From: Fimbriimonas sp.
GTDB lineage: Bacteria > Armatimonadota > Fimbriimonadia > Fimbriimonadales > Fimbriimonadaceae
Direction: 5' to 3'
Length of the DNA: 5,331 nt
Assembly (NCBI GenBank): GCA_030447945.1
Contig: JAUJNV010000111.1
Location: 1-5,331 of the forward strand
Shown: in pieces, positions 1 to 5,331 of the stretch
How positions within the stretch are numbered: the stretch's first letter is position 1
How the letters are laid out: each line of letters begins with the position of its first letter
Notes under the pieces: generated by a model
What the model was told of the DNA's origin: nothing
Seen by the model: only the letters and a program-made list of their open reading frames with translations
Database searches by the model: none
Program-made: the position numbers and the translations under genes

Positions 1-305
1 AAGGCCTCTACTGGAAGCTGGCCGAAGCAGGCAAGATCGAGCGCCTGGTATCGGAGGAAGAGATCGCCTTCGCGGTCGATCATCCGCCCGAGGACACCCG
101 GGCTTACTTCCGAGGTGAATGCTTGCGCCGGTTCTCGGACTCGATAGTCGCGGCCTCATGGGATGCGCTGATCTTCGACTCGGGTGACGAGCCGCTGCGC
201 AAAGTGCCGACCATGGAGCCGGCGCGTGGAACCAAGGCCCACGTTCAGGCGCTGTTGGATGCGAGTCCGGACGTGTCCTCGTTGCTCGCGAACCTGAGCT
301 CCTAG
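1..305 (+). CDS. dop: Pup deamidase/depupylase Dop, C-terminal 100 residues (5' truncated by window edge)
   Basis: Dop cleaves the isopeptide bond between Pup and substrate lysines and, where Pup ends in Gln, deamidates it to Glu. It belongs to the carboxylate-amine ligase (glutamine synthetase-like) superfamily and acts in the cytoplasm. Only the C-terminal domain is visible. The reading frame starts at base 3 and ends with TAG at 303-305. Recognisable Dop C-terminal stretches are [15 protein letters not shown] at the edge, [29 protein letters not shown] and [15 protein letters not shown]. PafA shares the superfamily, but the [11 protein letters not shown] and RGTKAHV blocks are Dop-type as I remember the Mycobacterium sequence. 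The catalytic N-terminal part lies outside, so integrity cannot be judged. pup begins 37 bp downstream on the same strand, the usual dop-pup arrangement. Confidence 0.93.
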   Translation, partial: GLYWKLAEAGKIERLVSEEEIAFAVDHPPEDTRAYFRGECLRRFSDSIVAASWDALIFDSGDEPLRKVPTMEPARGTKAHVQALLDASPDVSSLLANLSS

Positions 306-317
306 TCCGCGGCCGCT

Positions 318-334
318 CCTATACCGGTAGTAGG
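318..334. promoter_or_regulatory. Near-perfect palindrome in the dop-pup gap
   Basis: The bases CCTA-TACCGGTA-G-TAGG form a dyad. The 8-bp core TACCGGTA (322-329) is a perfect palindrome, flanked by CCTA (318-321) and its complement TAGG (331-334), with one extra G at 330. Having no loop, it would be a poor RNA hairpin and looks more like a protein-binding site. It overlaps the putative -10 hexamer of pup (331-336), so a bound protein could compete with RNA polymerase. No cognate regulator is recognised, and the operator role is inference. Confidence 0.3.
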
Positions 335-336
335 AT
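331..336 (+). promoter_or_regulatory. Putative -10 element of a leaderless pup promoter
   Basis: TAGGAT fits the actinobacterial TANNNT -10 pattern and ends 6 nt before the A of the pup ATG at 343. That spacing would place transcription start on or next to the start codon. No clear TTGACA-like -35 element is seen 17-18 bp upstream, which is not unusual in GC-rich actinobacteria. The alternative reading is that AGGA (332-335) is a short Shine-Dalgarno sequence with 7-nt spacing. Sequence alone cannot separate the two. Confidence 0.4.
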
Positions 337-342
337 CGGGCC

Positions 343-525
343 ATGTCAGACCAGACGCGCAAGCCCCGGCCCAAGAAAGAAGAAGAAGCCTCTCAGGCGT
401 CCGAGACCACCTCGGCCGAGGAGAAGGACGAGGAGCTAGAAGACCTTCTCGACGAGATCGACGAGGTCCTGGAGGTCAACGCAGAGGACTTCGTGCGCGG
501 CTTCGTGCAGAAGGGCGGCGAATAG
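343..525 (+). CDS. pup: Prokaryotic ubiquitin-like protein Pup (60 aa, GGE C-terminus)
   Basis: Pup is the small, largely disordered tag that PafA attaches through its C-terminal Glu side chain to substrate lysines, directing them to the Mpa/ARC ATPase and the 20S proteasome. The protein is 60 residues, close to the usual 60-70. Residues 1-30 are polar and charged. Residues 31-50 (ELEDLLDEIDEVLEVNAEDF) match the segment that becomes helical on the ATPase coiled coil. The conserved tail VRGFVQKGGE follows. The last codon is Glu (GAA, 520-522), so the tag is encoded ready for ligation, unlike mycobacterial Pup ending in Gln. Lysines at 7, 11, 12, 28 and 57 could serve as poly-Pup or self-modification sites. 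It lies 37 bp after dop and 32 bp before prcB. Confidence 0.97.
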   Translation: MSDQTRKPRPKKEEEASQASETTSAEEKDEELEDLLDEIDEVLEVNAEDFVRGFVQKGGE

Positions 526-540
526 GCGCGCGTCGCGCCT
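524..540 (+). other. GC-rich intercistronic hairpin between pup and prcB
   Basis: AGGCGCG (524-530) and CGCGCCT (534-540) are perfect complements separated by a 3-nt loop, so the RNA could form a 7-bp, almost all-GC stem. It begins inside the pup stop codon (TAG 523-525). No T-run follows, so it does not look like a standard intrinsic terminator. It could stabilise the 3' end of a pup message or partly uncouple pup from prcB expression. That role is inference. Confidence 0.4.
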
Positions 541-544
541 CAGT

Positions 545-550
545 TATCTT
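545..550 (+). promoter_or_regulatory. Putative -10 element of a leaderless prcB promoter
   Basis: TATCTT fits TANNNT and ends 7 nt before the ATG at 558. The region between the pup stop and this ATG has no purine-rich Shine-Dalgarno sequence, which favours leaderless initiation at 558 over use of a longer leader. No good -35 is visible. The hexamer lies just after the intercistronic hairpin, which is consistent with an internal promoter that lets proteasome subunits be made apart from Pup. Confidence 0.4.
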
Positions 551-557
551 GAGCGCC

Positions 558-1430
558 ATGGATCCCATGGACACGCCGGGCGGCCGTCGCGCTGGTGACA
601 TCTTACGGATGCCGGTGTACGGCCCCGGTTCGTCGTTCACCGACCTCCTGAGGGCGGCGGCCCCCGACCACCTGCCCACCACCAAGCTCGACGGCCCCAT
701 CCACGGCCCCGAGGGCACGACCGTTCTCGCGGTTCGGTTCTCCGACGGCGTCATCGTGGCGGGTGACCGCAGAGCGACCGAGGGCTTCCAGATCGCTCAC
801 CGCTCGATAGAGAAGGTGTTCGCCGCCGACGACATGAGCGCGGTCGCGATCGCGGGCGCGGCCGGCCCGGCCGTCGAGAAGGGGCGCTTGTTCCAGACCG
901 AGCTCGTGTACTACGAGACGGGAGAGGGCGAGCGCCGGACCCTCGAGGGGAAAGCCAACAAGCTCTCGCAGATGATGAGGGCGAATCTCCCGGCCGCGAT
1001 GCAGGGTCTCGCCGTGGTCCCTCTCTTCGCCGGGTACGACGAGGGGCGTCAGCTTGGCCGCATATTCAAGTACGACATCACCGGTGGACGCTACGAAGAG
1101 GATGATTACCACGCCACCGGCTCTGGTGGCAAAGACGCTCGGTCGTCGCTCAAGAAGCGCTTCAAGGAAGGTCTTACGCGCCCTGAATGCGTCAAGGTGG
1201 CGATCGAGGCTCTCTTCGACGCCGCCGACGAAGACGTTGGGACCGGCGGGCCCGACCTGATGCGGGGGATCTTCCCGACCATGGTCGCGATCAGTGGCGA
1301 GGGCTCCGTGGAGATCGCCGAAGACGATATCAAGGACCTGTTCGAGGAGCTCATCGGGGAGCGCAGAGAGTCCATGTTGCTGCCCGATACCCACGCGGTT
1401 GACGTGCGGCGAGCAAAGCCGGAGAAGTAG
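558..1430 (+). CDS. prcB: 20S proteasome beta subunit PrcB (with propeptide)
   Basis: PrcB is the catalytic beta subunit of the bacterial 20S proteasome, an N-terminal-nucleophile threonine hydrolase. From the ATG at 558 the protein has 290 residues. Residues 1-53 are a propeptide ending ..HGPEG, and autocleavage before the Thr at residue 54 would give a 237-residue mature chain starting TTVLAVRFSDGVIVAGDRRA. Counting from that Thr1, Asp17 (in AGDRR) and Lys33 (in SIEKVF) are in the expected catalytic positions. Further family blocks are NLPAAMQGL (143-151), TGSGGKDARSSLKK (187-200) and the Asp-containing DAADEDVGTGGPDLMRGIFP (221-240). An upstream TTG at 549 adds three residues but has no ribosome site. 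The ATG at 558 sits 7 nt after a TANNNT hexamer, and 567 is another possible ATG. The stop is directly followed by the prcA ATG, so the two are translationally linked. Confidence 0.97.
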   Translation: MDPMDTPGGRRAGDILRMPVYGPGSSFTDLLRAAAPDHLPTTKLDGPIHGPEGTTVLAVRFSDGVIVAGDRRATEGFQIAHRSIEKVFAADDMSAVAIAGAAGPAVEKGRLFQTELVYYETGEGERRTLEGKANKLSQMMRANLPAAMQGLAVVPLFAGYDEGRQLGRIFKYDITGGRYEEDDYHATGSGGKDARSSLKKRFKEGLTRPECVKVAIEALFDAADEDVGTGGPDLMRGIFPTMVAISGEGSVEIAEDDIKDLFEELIGERRESMLLPDTHAVDVRRAKPEK

Positions 1431-2114
1431 ATGGCCAACCCCTATTACGTCTCGCCCGAGCAGCTCATGAAAGACAAGGCCGACTACGCCCGCAAAGGCA
1501 TCGCGAGGGGCCGCTCCGTGATCGTCCTGGAGTACGCCGACGGCATCATCTTCATCGCAGAGAATCCGTCGGCCACCCTGCATAAGGTCTCTGAGATCTA
1601 CGACCGCATCGCGTTCGCGGGCGTCGGGAAGTTCAACGAGTTCGAACAGCTTCGCATCGGCGGTATCCGGTTGTCCGAGATGAAGGGTTACTCGTACTCG
1701 CGTGAAGACGTCACGGCCAAGGCGCTGGCGAACGCCTACTCACAGAGCCTCGGGAACATCTTCACGGCCGAGATGAAGCCCTACGAGTGCGAGATCCTGG
1801 TCGCCGCCGTGGGGGAGACATCCGAGGCCAACGAGCTCTTCCACATCCTGTTCGACGGGTCCGTGAGCGACCGTCAGGGCTGGGTGGCTATGGGCGGACA
1901 AGCCGATGCCTTGGGCGCCTATCTGAAGGACAAGTACCCCAAGAAGCTTCCGGCTCTCAAGGCGGCCGTACAGCTCGGCGACGATGCGCTCAGGAACGTC
2001 GAAGCTCGTGACATGCCGGCCGAGCACCTCGAGGTGGCGGTCCTGGATCGCAACCGCCCTCGTCGGAAGTTCCGTCGCTTGTCGAACCAGGAGCTCGTGA
2101 CGATCCTGAAGTAG
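1431..2114 (+). CDS. prcA: 20S proteasome alpha subunit PrcA
   Basis: PrcA forms the two outer heptameric rings of the 20S core, gates substrate entry and docks the ATPase ring; it is not catalytic. The 227-residue protein begins [20 protein letters not shown], matching the gating N-terminus and H0 region of actinobacterial Prc[20 protein letters not shown] (21-39) and [20 protein letters not shown] (43-62) follow, then [14 protein letters not shown]. Near the end is [15 protein letters not shown], a typical PrcA signature. It ends soon after this (LVTILK) and is about 20 residues shorter than the Mycobacterium protein as I recall it, missing only the variable acidic tail. ATG 1431 follows the prcB TAG without a gap, and GGAG at 1421-1424 gives a clear Shine-Dalgarno sequence with 6-nt spacing. 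Equal coupled expression with prcB suits a 14:14 assembly. Confidence 0.97.
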   Translation: MANPYYVSPEQLMKDKADYARKGIARGRSVIVLEYADGIIFIAENPSATLHKVSEIYDRIAFAGVGKFNEFEQLRIGGIRLSEMKGYSYSREDVTAKALANAYSQSLGNIFTAEMKPYECEILVAAVGETSEANELFHILFDGSVSDRQGWVAMGGQADALGAYLKDKYPKKLPALKAAVQLGDDALRNVEARDMPAEHLEVAVLDRNRPRRKFRRLSNQELVTILK

Positions 2115-2152
2115 CGCGGCTCCGAAATGCTCAGCGTGATCCCCGTCGCGTG

Positions 2153-2158
2153 GACAAT
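2153..2158 (+). promoter_or_regulatory. Weak candidate -10 element before pafA
   Basis: GACAAT keeps the A and the final T of TANNNT but has G at the first position. It ends 6 nt before the pafA ATG at 2165, the same spacing as for pup. The 50-bp prcA-pafA gap contains no convincing Shine-Dalgarno sequence. The hexamer is degenerate, and read-through from prcA is the main alternative. Confidence 0.2.
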
Positions 2159-2164
2159 GGGCGG

Positions 2165-3520
2165 ATGGAACGACGGATCTTCGGGACCGAGAACGAGTAC
2201 GGGGTAACCTGCACCTTCCGCGGCCAGCGACGCCTCTCTCCTGACGAGGTGGCCCGCTACCTCTTTCGCCGGGTCGTGTCCTGGGGTCGTTCCTCTAACG
2301 TCTTCCTCGAGAACGGTGCCCGCCTCTATCTGGATGTCGGATCGCACCCGGAATACGCCACGCCGGAGTGCGACACGGTCTACGACCTGGTCGTGCACGA
2401 CAAGGCCGGCGAGCGCATCCTCGAAGGTCTCTTGAAAGCGGCCGAGGCCAGGTTGCGAGAAGAGGGGATCTCGGGCGACATCTATCTGTTCAAGAACAAC
2501 ACCGACTCGGCGGGAAACTCCTACGGCAGCCACGAGAACTACCTCGTGTCCCGCTACGGGGAGTTCGGCCGTCTGGCGGAGGTCATGATCCCGTTCTTCG
2601 TCACCCGCCAGATCTTTGCCGGCGCGGGCAAGGTCCTTCAGACCGCCCGTGGTGCGCTCTTCTGCATCTCACAGCGGGCAGAGCACATCTGGGAAGGGGT
2701 GTCGTCGGCCACCACGCGGTCCCGACCCATCATCAACACCCGCGACGAACCGCACGCGGACGCAGAGAAGTACCGGCGTCTCCACGTCATCGTCGGTGAC
2801 TCCAACATGAACGAGTGGGCGTCGTACCTGAAGGTGGGCAGCACGGCCCTCTTGCTCCGCATGTTGGAAGAGGGGGTCCAGATCCGGGACATGACGCTGG
2901 AGAATCCGATCCGCGCGATCCGCGAGATCTCCCACGACACCACCTGTCGCAGGCGCGTGCGCCTCGCCAACGGACGCGAGGCCTCGGCGCTCGACATGCA
3001 GAAGGAGTATCTGGAAAAGGCCTTGCGGTGGGTCGATCAGCGCGACGACCACGTCCTGAAGACGATCGCAGGCATGTGGGAGCACGCGCTCCACTGTCTC
3101 GAGCACGACCAAGACCGGCTCGAGCGTCAGGTGGACTGGATCGCGAAGCGCAAGCTGGTCGAGAGCTATCGCGCCCGGCAGAAGAACATGTCTCTGGCCC
3201 ATCCGCGCGTCGCGTTGATGGACCTCGCCTATCACGACGTCAACCGGAAACGCGGGCTCTACTACCTGCTCGAGCGCCGCGGGATGGCCGAGCGGATCTG
3301 CGACGAGGCCGACATCGAGCTCGCGACGCAAGAACCACCGCAGACGACACGAGCGAAGCTGCGAGGCGAGTTCATCCGGGCGGCCAAACGGAAACGGAGA
3401 GACTTCACGGTCGACTGGGTTCATCTCAAACTGAACGATCAAGCTCAGCGGACGGTGCTTTGTAAAGATCCCTTCCGCTCCGTCGATGAACGGGTTTCGA
3501 AGCTGATCGCGTCTCTCTGA
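2165..3520 (+). CDS. pafA: Pup--protein ligase PafA
   Basis: PafA uses ATP to activate the C-terminal Glu of Pup and form an isopeptide bond with a substrate lysine. It is a cytoplasmic member of the carboxylate-amine ligase superfamily. The protein has 451 residues, very close to the family's ~450. The nucleotide/Mg site motif GTENEYG (7-13) is followed by [20 protein letters not shown] (25-44), [19 protein letters not shown] (50-68; Asp57 is the expected catalytic base), [20 protein letters not shown] (106-125), NTRDEPHAD (191-199) and [15 protein letters not shown] (204-218). The C-terminal domain ends [17 protein letters not shown]. The [15 protein letters not shown] context and the absence of the Dop-specific insertion mark it as PafA rather than Dop. 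A GTG at 2150 could add five residues, but homologues start at the equivalent of MERRIFG. The stop overlaps the next start by one base (TGATG). Confidence 0.97.
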   Translation: MERRIFGTENEYGVTCTFRGQRRLSPDEVARYLFRRVVSWGRSSNVFLENGARLYLDVGSHPEYATPECDTVYDLVVHDKAGERILEGLLKAAEARLREEGISGDIYLFKNNTDSAGNSYGSHENYLVSRYGEFGRLAEVMIPFFVTRQIFAGAGKVLQTARGALFCISQRAEHIWEGVSSATTRSRPIINTRDEPHADAEKYRRLHVIVGDSNMNEWASYLKVGSTALLLRMLEEGVQIRDMTLENPIRAIREISHDTTCRRRVRLANGREASALDMQKEYLEKALRWVDQRDDHVLKTIAGMWEHALHCLEHDQDRLERQVDWIAKRKLVESYRARQKNMSLAHPRVALMDLAYHDVNRKRGLYYLLERRGMAERICDEADIELATQEPPQTTRAKLRGEFIRAAKRKRRDFTVDWVHLKLNDQAQRTVLCKDPFRSVDERVSKLIASL

Positions 3521-4923
3521 TGGCCGCCTTTCGACAGGGCGAGATCGTGTCGTTCCTGGAGAGAACCGACGTGTTGGTGCGCGCGCTGGTGCAGACGGCC
3601 GACGGAGAGGTGGAAGCCGTCGGCTACCCGCACATGCTCGGCCCCCTGCGCGAGGGCAGCCGGGTCGTGATCAATACCACTGGCATCGCCCTCGGTCTCG
3701 GCACCGGAGGCGTCGCATTCATCCTGTGTGCTCTCGACGAGCCCGTGTCGGCGGACGATCTGGCGGGTCACATCGTGAAGCTCCGCTACACACCGTGGCA
3801 GACCAACGTCATGGCGGCCGAGGCGCCCGAGAGCCCTCACCACGCGGCCCTCTCGGAGGCGACCTCCCTGAGCGCCACTCCCGTCGTCACCTGCGGGCTC
3901 CACTCGCAAGCCCCGGCGGCCGCGGCCGGCATCAAGGCGGCCCACCCAGATGCAAAGGTCGGCTACCTCATGACCGACGGGGGCGCCCTGCCCCTTGCCT
4001 TCAGCCGTTTGGTCCGTCACATGACCGCGTCGTCGTTGGTGGACATCACCTGCACGAGCGGTCACGCCTTCGGTGGCGACCTCGAAGCCGTCACCGTCTT
4101 CAGCGCCTTGCTCGCGCTGAGCGCGGCAGCCGCGTGTGACGCGATCGTCGTCGCACCCGGCCCGGGCGTCGTCGGGACCGCCACCCCCTTCGGTCACTCC
4201 GGCATGGAGCAGGGGCAGGTGTCGGACGCCGTTGCCTCGCTGGGCGGCCGTCCCATCGCCTCGCTGCGGATCTCCTTCGATGACCCACGGGAGCGTCATC
4301 GGGGCATAAGCCATCACTCGCTGGCGGCACTGGGGACCGCAGCCCGGGAACGGGCCGTGGTCGCGGTTCCCAAGCTTGCCCCCGGTCGCTCACGGGCAAT
4401 AGCGCGGCAACTGGCGAGCTCTGCGATCGGCGCGCGCCCTGGGGTCGTCGGCGCCGTCGAGGTTTTCGAGCTGCGCACGCCGGTCCTCGTGCGCGCGCGC
4501 GAACTGCGCCCCGACTCCTGCGGCTTGGGGCAGTGGCGCGGGGCCTTCGGCCACCGCGTCGAGTTCAGCACCCTCCCGGACCATCCGGAGCCGGTGTCGT
4601 GCTTCGTCAATCCCGACCGGCTGCGCTTCCCGCCGCGTGGCTTGCACGGGGGGAAGGACGGCCCCCGGACCGAGATCGTCGTCAATGGCCGCCCCCTCGC
4701 CCCGGAGGAGGTGGGGGCGGGGCAGATCACCCTGCAGGCGCCGACCGATCGGTTGGAGGTACGGCTGCCGGGCGGCGCCGGGTACGGGCCGCCGGAGGGG
4801 CGCGATCCGGCGGCATGGGCGCTGGACGAGCGGGCGGGATTGGTGACGGCGCCACCCCGCCCGGCTACCGATGAGGTGGCGGGGGGCGCCGATGGCGACA
4901 TTGGCCAGTTACCCCGTCCATGA
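3520..4923 (+). CDS. DUF3866-family protein with a HyuB-type C-terminal end (apparent chimera)
   Basis: The function is unknown. Residues 1 to about 300 resemble the actinobacterial DUF3866 family: INTTGIALGLGTGG (51-64), GHIVKLRYTPWQTNV (83-97), ESPHHAAL (104-111), YLMTDGGALPLAFSRL (149-164), GHAFGGDLEAVTVFSAL (181-197), a Gly/Pro loop APGPGVVGTATPFG (212-225) and LGGRPIASLRIS plus RERHRGISHHSLAALG (241-272). No signal peptide or clear membrane helix is seen. From about residue 312 (VEVFELRTPVLVRARELRPD) the sequence becomes the C-terminal part of hydantoinase B/N-methylhydantoinase B, so the last ~50 residues expected of DUF3866 are missing. ATG 3520 overlaps the pafA stop in TGATG with little Shine-Dalgarno, which implies translational coupling to pafA. 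Whether the fused product is stable or active is unknown. An assembly chimera is a serious alternative. Confidence 0.75.
   Translation: MAAFRQGEIVSFLERTDVLVRALVQTADGEVEAVGYPHMLGPLREGSRVVINTTGIALGLGTGGVAFILCALDEPVSADDLAGHIVKLRYTPWQTNVMAAEAPESPHHAALSEATSLSATPVVTCGLHSQAPAAAAGIKAAHPDAKVGYLMTDGGALPLAFSRLVRHMTASSLVDITCTSGHAFGGDLEAVTVFSALLALSAAAACDAIVVAPGPGVVGTATPFGHSGMEQGQVSDAVASLGGRPIASLRISFDDPRERHRGISHHSLAALGTAARERAVVAVPKLAPGRSRAIARQLASSAIGARPGVVGAVEVFELRTPVLVRARELRPDSCGLGQWRGAFGHRVEFSTLPDHPEPVSCFVNPDRLRFPPRGLHGGKDGPRTEIVVNGRPLAPEEVGAGQITLQAPTDRLEVRLPGGAGYGPPEGRDPAAWALDERAGLVTAPPRPATDEVAGGADGDIGQLPRP
4453..4923 (+). pseudogene. hyuB: 3' fragment of a HyuB-type hydantoinase B/oxoprolinase gene, fused in frame to DUF3866
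   Basis: These ~156 codons carry the HyuB C-terminal signature: VEVFELRTPVLV, ELRPDSCGLGQWRGAFGHRV, NPDRLRFPPRGLHGGKDGPR, then LPGGAGYGPPEGRDPAAW and ERAGLVT. HyuB proteins are usually well over 500 residues and work with HyuA in ATP-dependent hydrolysis of hydantoins or 5-oxoproline-like rings. Here roughly the first 70 percent is absent and no hyuA is present, so no enzyme activity is expected from this piece. The start given is approximate: homology switches somewhere in 4430-4455 with no stop, frameshift or insertion sequence visible. A short Ala/Gly-rich tail (residues 447-467 of the ORF) follows the conserved end. Confidence 0.7.
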
Positions 4924-5024
4924 CGCCGACCCGGCACTCATGTCCAGCGCGTGCCGGAAGAGCCGGACGGAGGGGCTGACCGGCCACGACAGCCGGGGAA
5001 CGGGCGACTGTGCGGACCGTTTGA

Positions 5025-5046
5025 ACGACGTGCCTGAGTGCGTCGT
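5025..5046. other. Dyad in the spacer before the GH127 gene
   Basis: ACGACG (5025-5030) and CGTCGT (5041-5046) are inverted copies separated by 10 bp. The spacer 4924-5121 otherwise shows only a weaker 5-bp pair (GGCTG 4974-4978 with CAGCC 4990-4994). The dyad could be an operator half-site pair for a sugar-responsive regulator or a small RNA stem. No T-run follows it, so termination is unlikely. In sequence this GC-rich, such a short repeat can arise by chance. Confidence 0.2.
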
Positions 5047-5104
5047 CTCAACCGCCCTGGACACGGCCGGATGGGAGCATTCCTGTGCTGACGAGCGGAG
5101 TATT

Positions 5105-5110
5105 GAGGAG
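5105..5110 (+). promoter_or_regulatory. Ribosome binding site of the GH127 gene
   Basis: GAGGAG lies 11 nt before the ATG at 5122, within a purine-rich run (5105-5116). It selects 5122 over the in-frame ATG at 5206, which has a pyrimidine-rich upstream region. The spacing is a little long. No convincing promoter was found in the preceding 198 bp. Confidence 0.6.
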
Positions 5111-5121
5111 AAGAAACCGAT

Positions 5122-5331
5122 ATGGTCGTGCCGCCATCTCCGGAGCCCGTCGTCGCGGTCGTCGATAGTCGGCGGAGCCCGCACAGTCGCTTGCGCCCCC
5201 TCAGCATGACCGACGTCCGCCTGGGCGATCGGTTCTGGGCGCCGCGCCGGGAGCGTAACCGCGCCGTCACGCTCCCCGAACAATATCGGCAGTGCGCGGC
5301 GACCGGCCGGCTCGATAACTTCCGGCGCGCC
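5122..5331 (+). CDS. GH127-family glycoside hydrolase (beta-L-arabinofuranosidase-like), N-terminal 70 residues, 3' truncated by window edge
   Basis: GH127 (formerly DUF1680) enzymes include beta-L-arabinofuranosidases that release L-arabinose from plant arabino-oligosaccharides. The visible 70 residues run to the last base of the window without a stop. After a short, variable start (MVVPPSPEPVVAVVDS), residues 20-27 (SPHSRLRP) and then VRLGDRFWAPRRERN, AVTLPEQYRQC and ATGRLDNFRRA match the conserved N-terminal block of the family, which usually reads V.L.D.FWAPRLERNR.VT and TGR.DNFRRA. The catalytic Cys/Glu and metal-binding residues lie far downstream, outside the window, so activity and exact specificity cannot be judged. 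There is no obvious signal peptide, which suggests a cytoplasmic enzyme acting on imported oligosaccharides. The ATG at 5206 would cut into the conserved start and is less likely. The gene does not belong functionally to the proteasome operon. Confidence 0.8.
   Translation, partial: MVVPPSPEPVVAVVDSRRSPHSRLRPLSMTDVRLGDRFWAPRRERNRAVTLPEQYRQCAATGRLDNFRRA

Noticed and set aside
549..557. TTG at 549 as prcB start
   Set aside because: It has no ribosome site, adds only three residues, and lies across the -10-like hexamer. ATG 558 fits better.
603..1583. 326-codon antisense ORF across prcB and the start of prcA
   Set aside because: It lies opposite strongly conserved proteasome genes, has no recognisable motif or start signal, and long antisense frames are expected in GC-rich coding sequence.
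2150..2164. GTG at 2150 as pafA start
   Set aside because: The five extra residues are not part of the family, and MERRIFG at 2165 aligns with the known PafA start.
3445..4317. 290-codon antisense ORF across the pafA end and DUF3866
   Set aside because: The same shadow effect: the plus strand carries recognisable families with no gap, and the antisense product resembles nothing I know.
4491..4500. GCGCGCGCGC run as a Z-DNA or regulatory element
   Set aside because: It lies inside coding sequence encoding Val-Arg-Ala-Arg of the HyuB domain and is explained by GC-rich codon use.
4300..4560. Base-composition step marking the fusion junction
   Set aside because: Hand counts of single 60-base lines gave about 75-77 percent GC both before the switch (4141, 4321) and after it (4501), against about 55-60 percent in two pafA lines. 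GC rises within DUF3866 itself, so composition does not locate the junction.
4974..4994. GGCTG/CAGCC pair as a terminator after the chimeric ORF
   Set aside because: The stem is only 5 bp with an 11-nt loop and no T-run, within chance expectation here.
4871..5209. 112-codon plus-strand ORF overlapping the HyuB end and the spacer
   Set aside because: It is out of frame with both the HyuB fragment and the GH127 gene, shows no recognisable motif, and overlaps the GH127 start.

Overview
The window is a GC-rich, fully plus-strand segment from an actinobacterium or a close relative that carries a Pup-proteasome system. From left to right it holds the 3' end of dop, then pup, prcB, prcA and pafA. 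This is the classic actinobacterial order, and the ATPase gene (mpa/arc) is expected just upstream, outside the window. The short Pup, the single alpha/beta proteasome pair and the pafA hallmarks are all clear. I cannot name the genus.

Pup (343-525) is the protein tag. PafA (2165-3520) ligates it to lysines of target proteins. PrcA and PrcB (558-2114) form the 20S core that degrades pupylated substrates. Dop (ends at 305) removes or deamidates Pup. Pup here already ends in Gly-Gly-Glu, so it should not need deamidation. TANNNT hexamers stand 6-7 nt before the ATG of pup and prcB, with a weaker match before pafA. This suggests leaderless transcripts and several internal promoters, whereas prcA has a normal Shine-Dalgarno sequence and directly abuts prcB.

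Downstream of pafA, overlapping its stop codon by one base, is a 467-codon ORF (3520-4923) that looks chimeric. Roughly its first 300 residues are a DUF3866-family protein. The remaining ~155 residues are the C-terminal part of a HyuB-type hydantoinase B/oxoprolinase subunit, joined in frame near nt 4430-4455. This is either a real deletion or recombination scar or an assembly chimera.

After a ~200-bp intergenic spacer (4924-5121) with only weak dyads, an ORF starting at 5122 runs off the right edge. Its N-terminus matches GH127-type beta-L-arabinofuranosidases. The right end (hyuB fragment plus GH127) has no known link to the proteasome locus, so the junction around 4440 is the most interesting point in the window.
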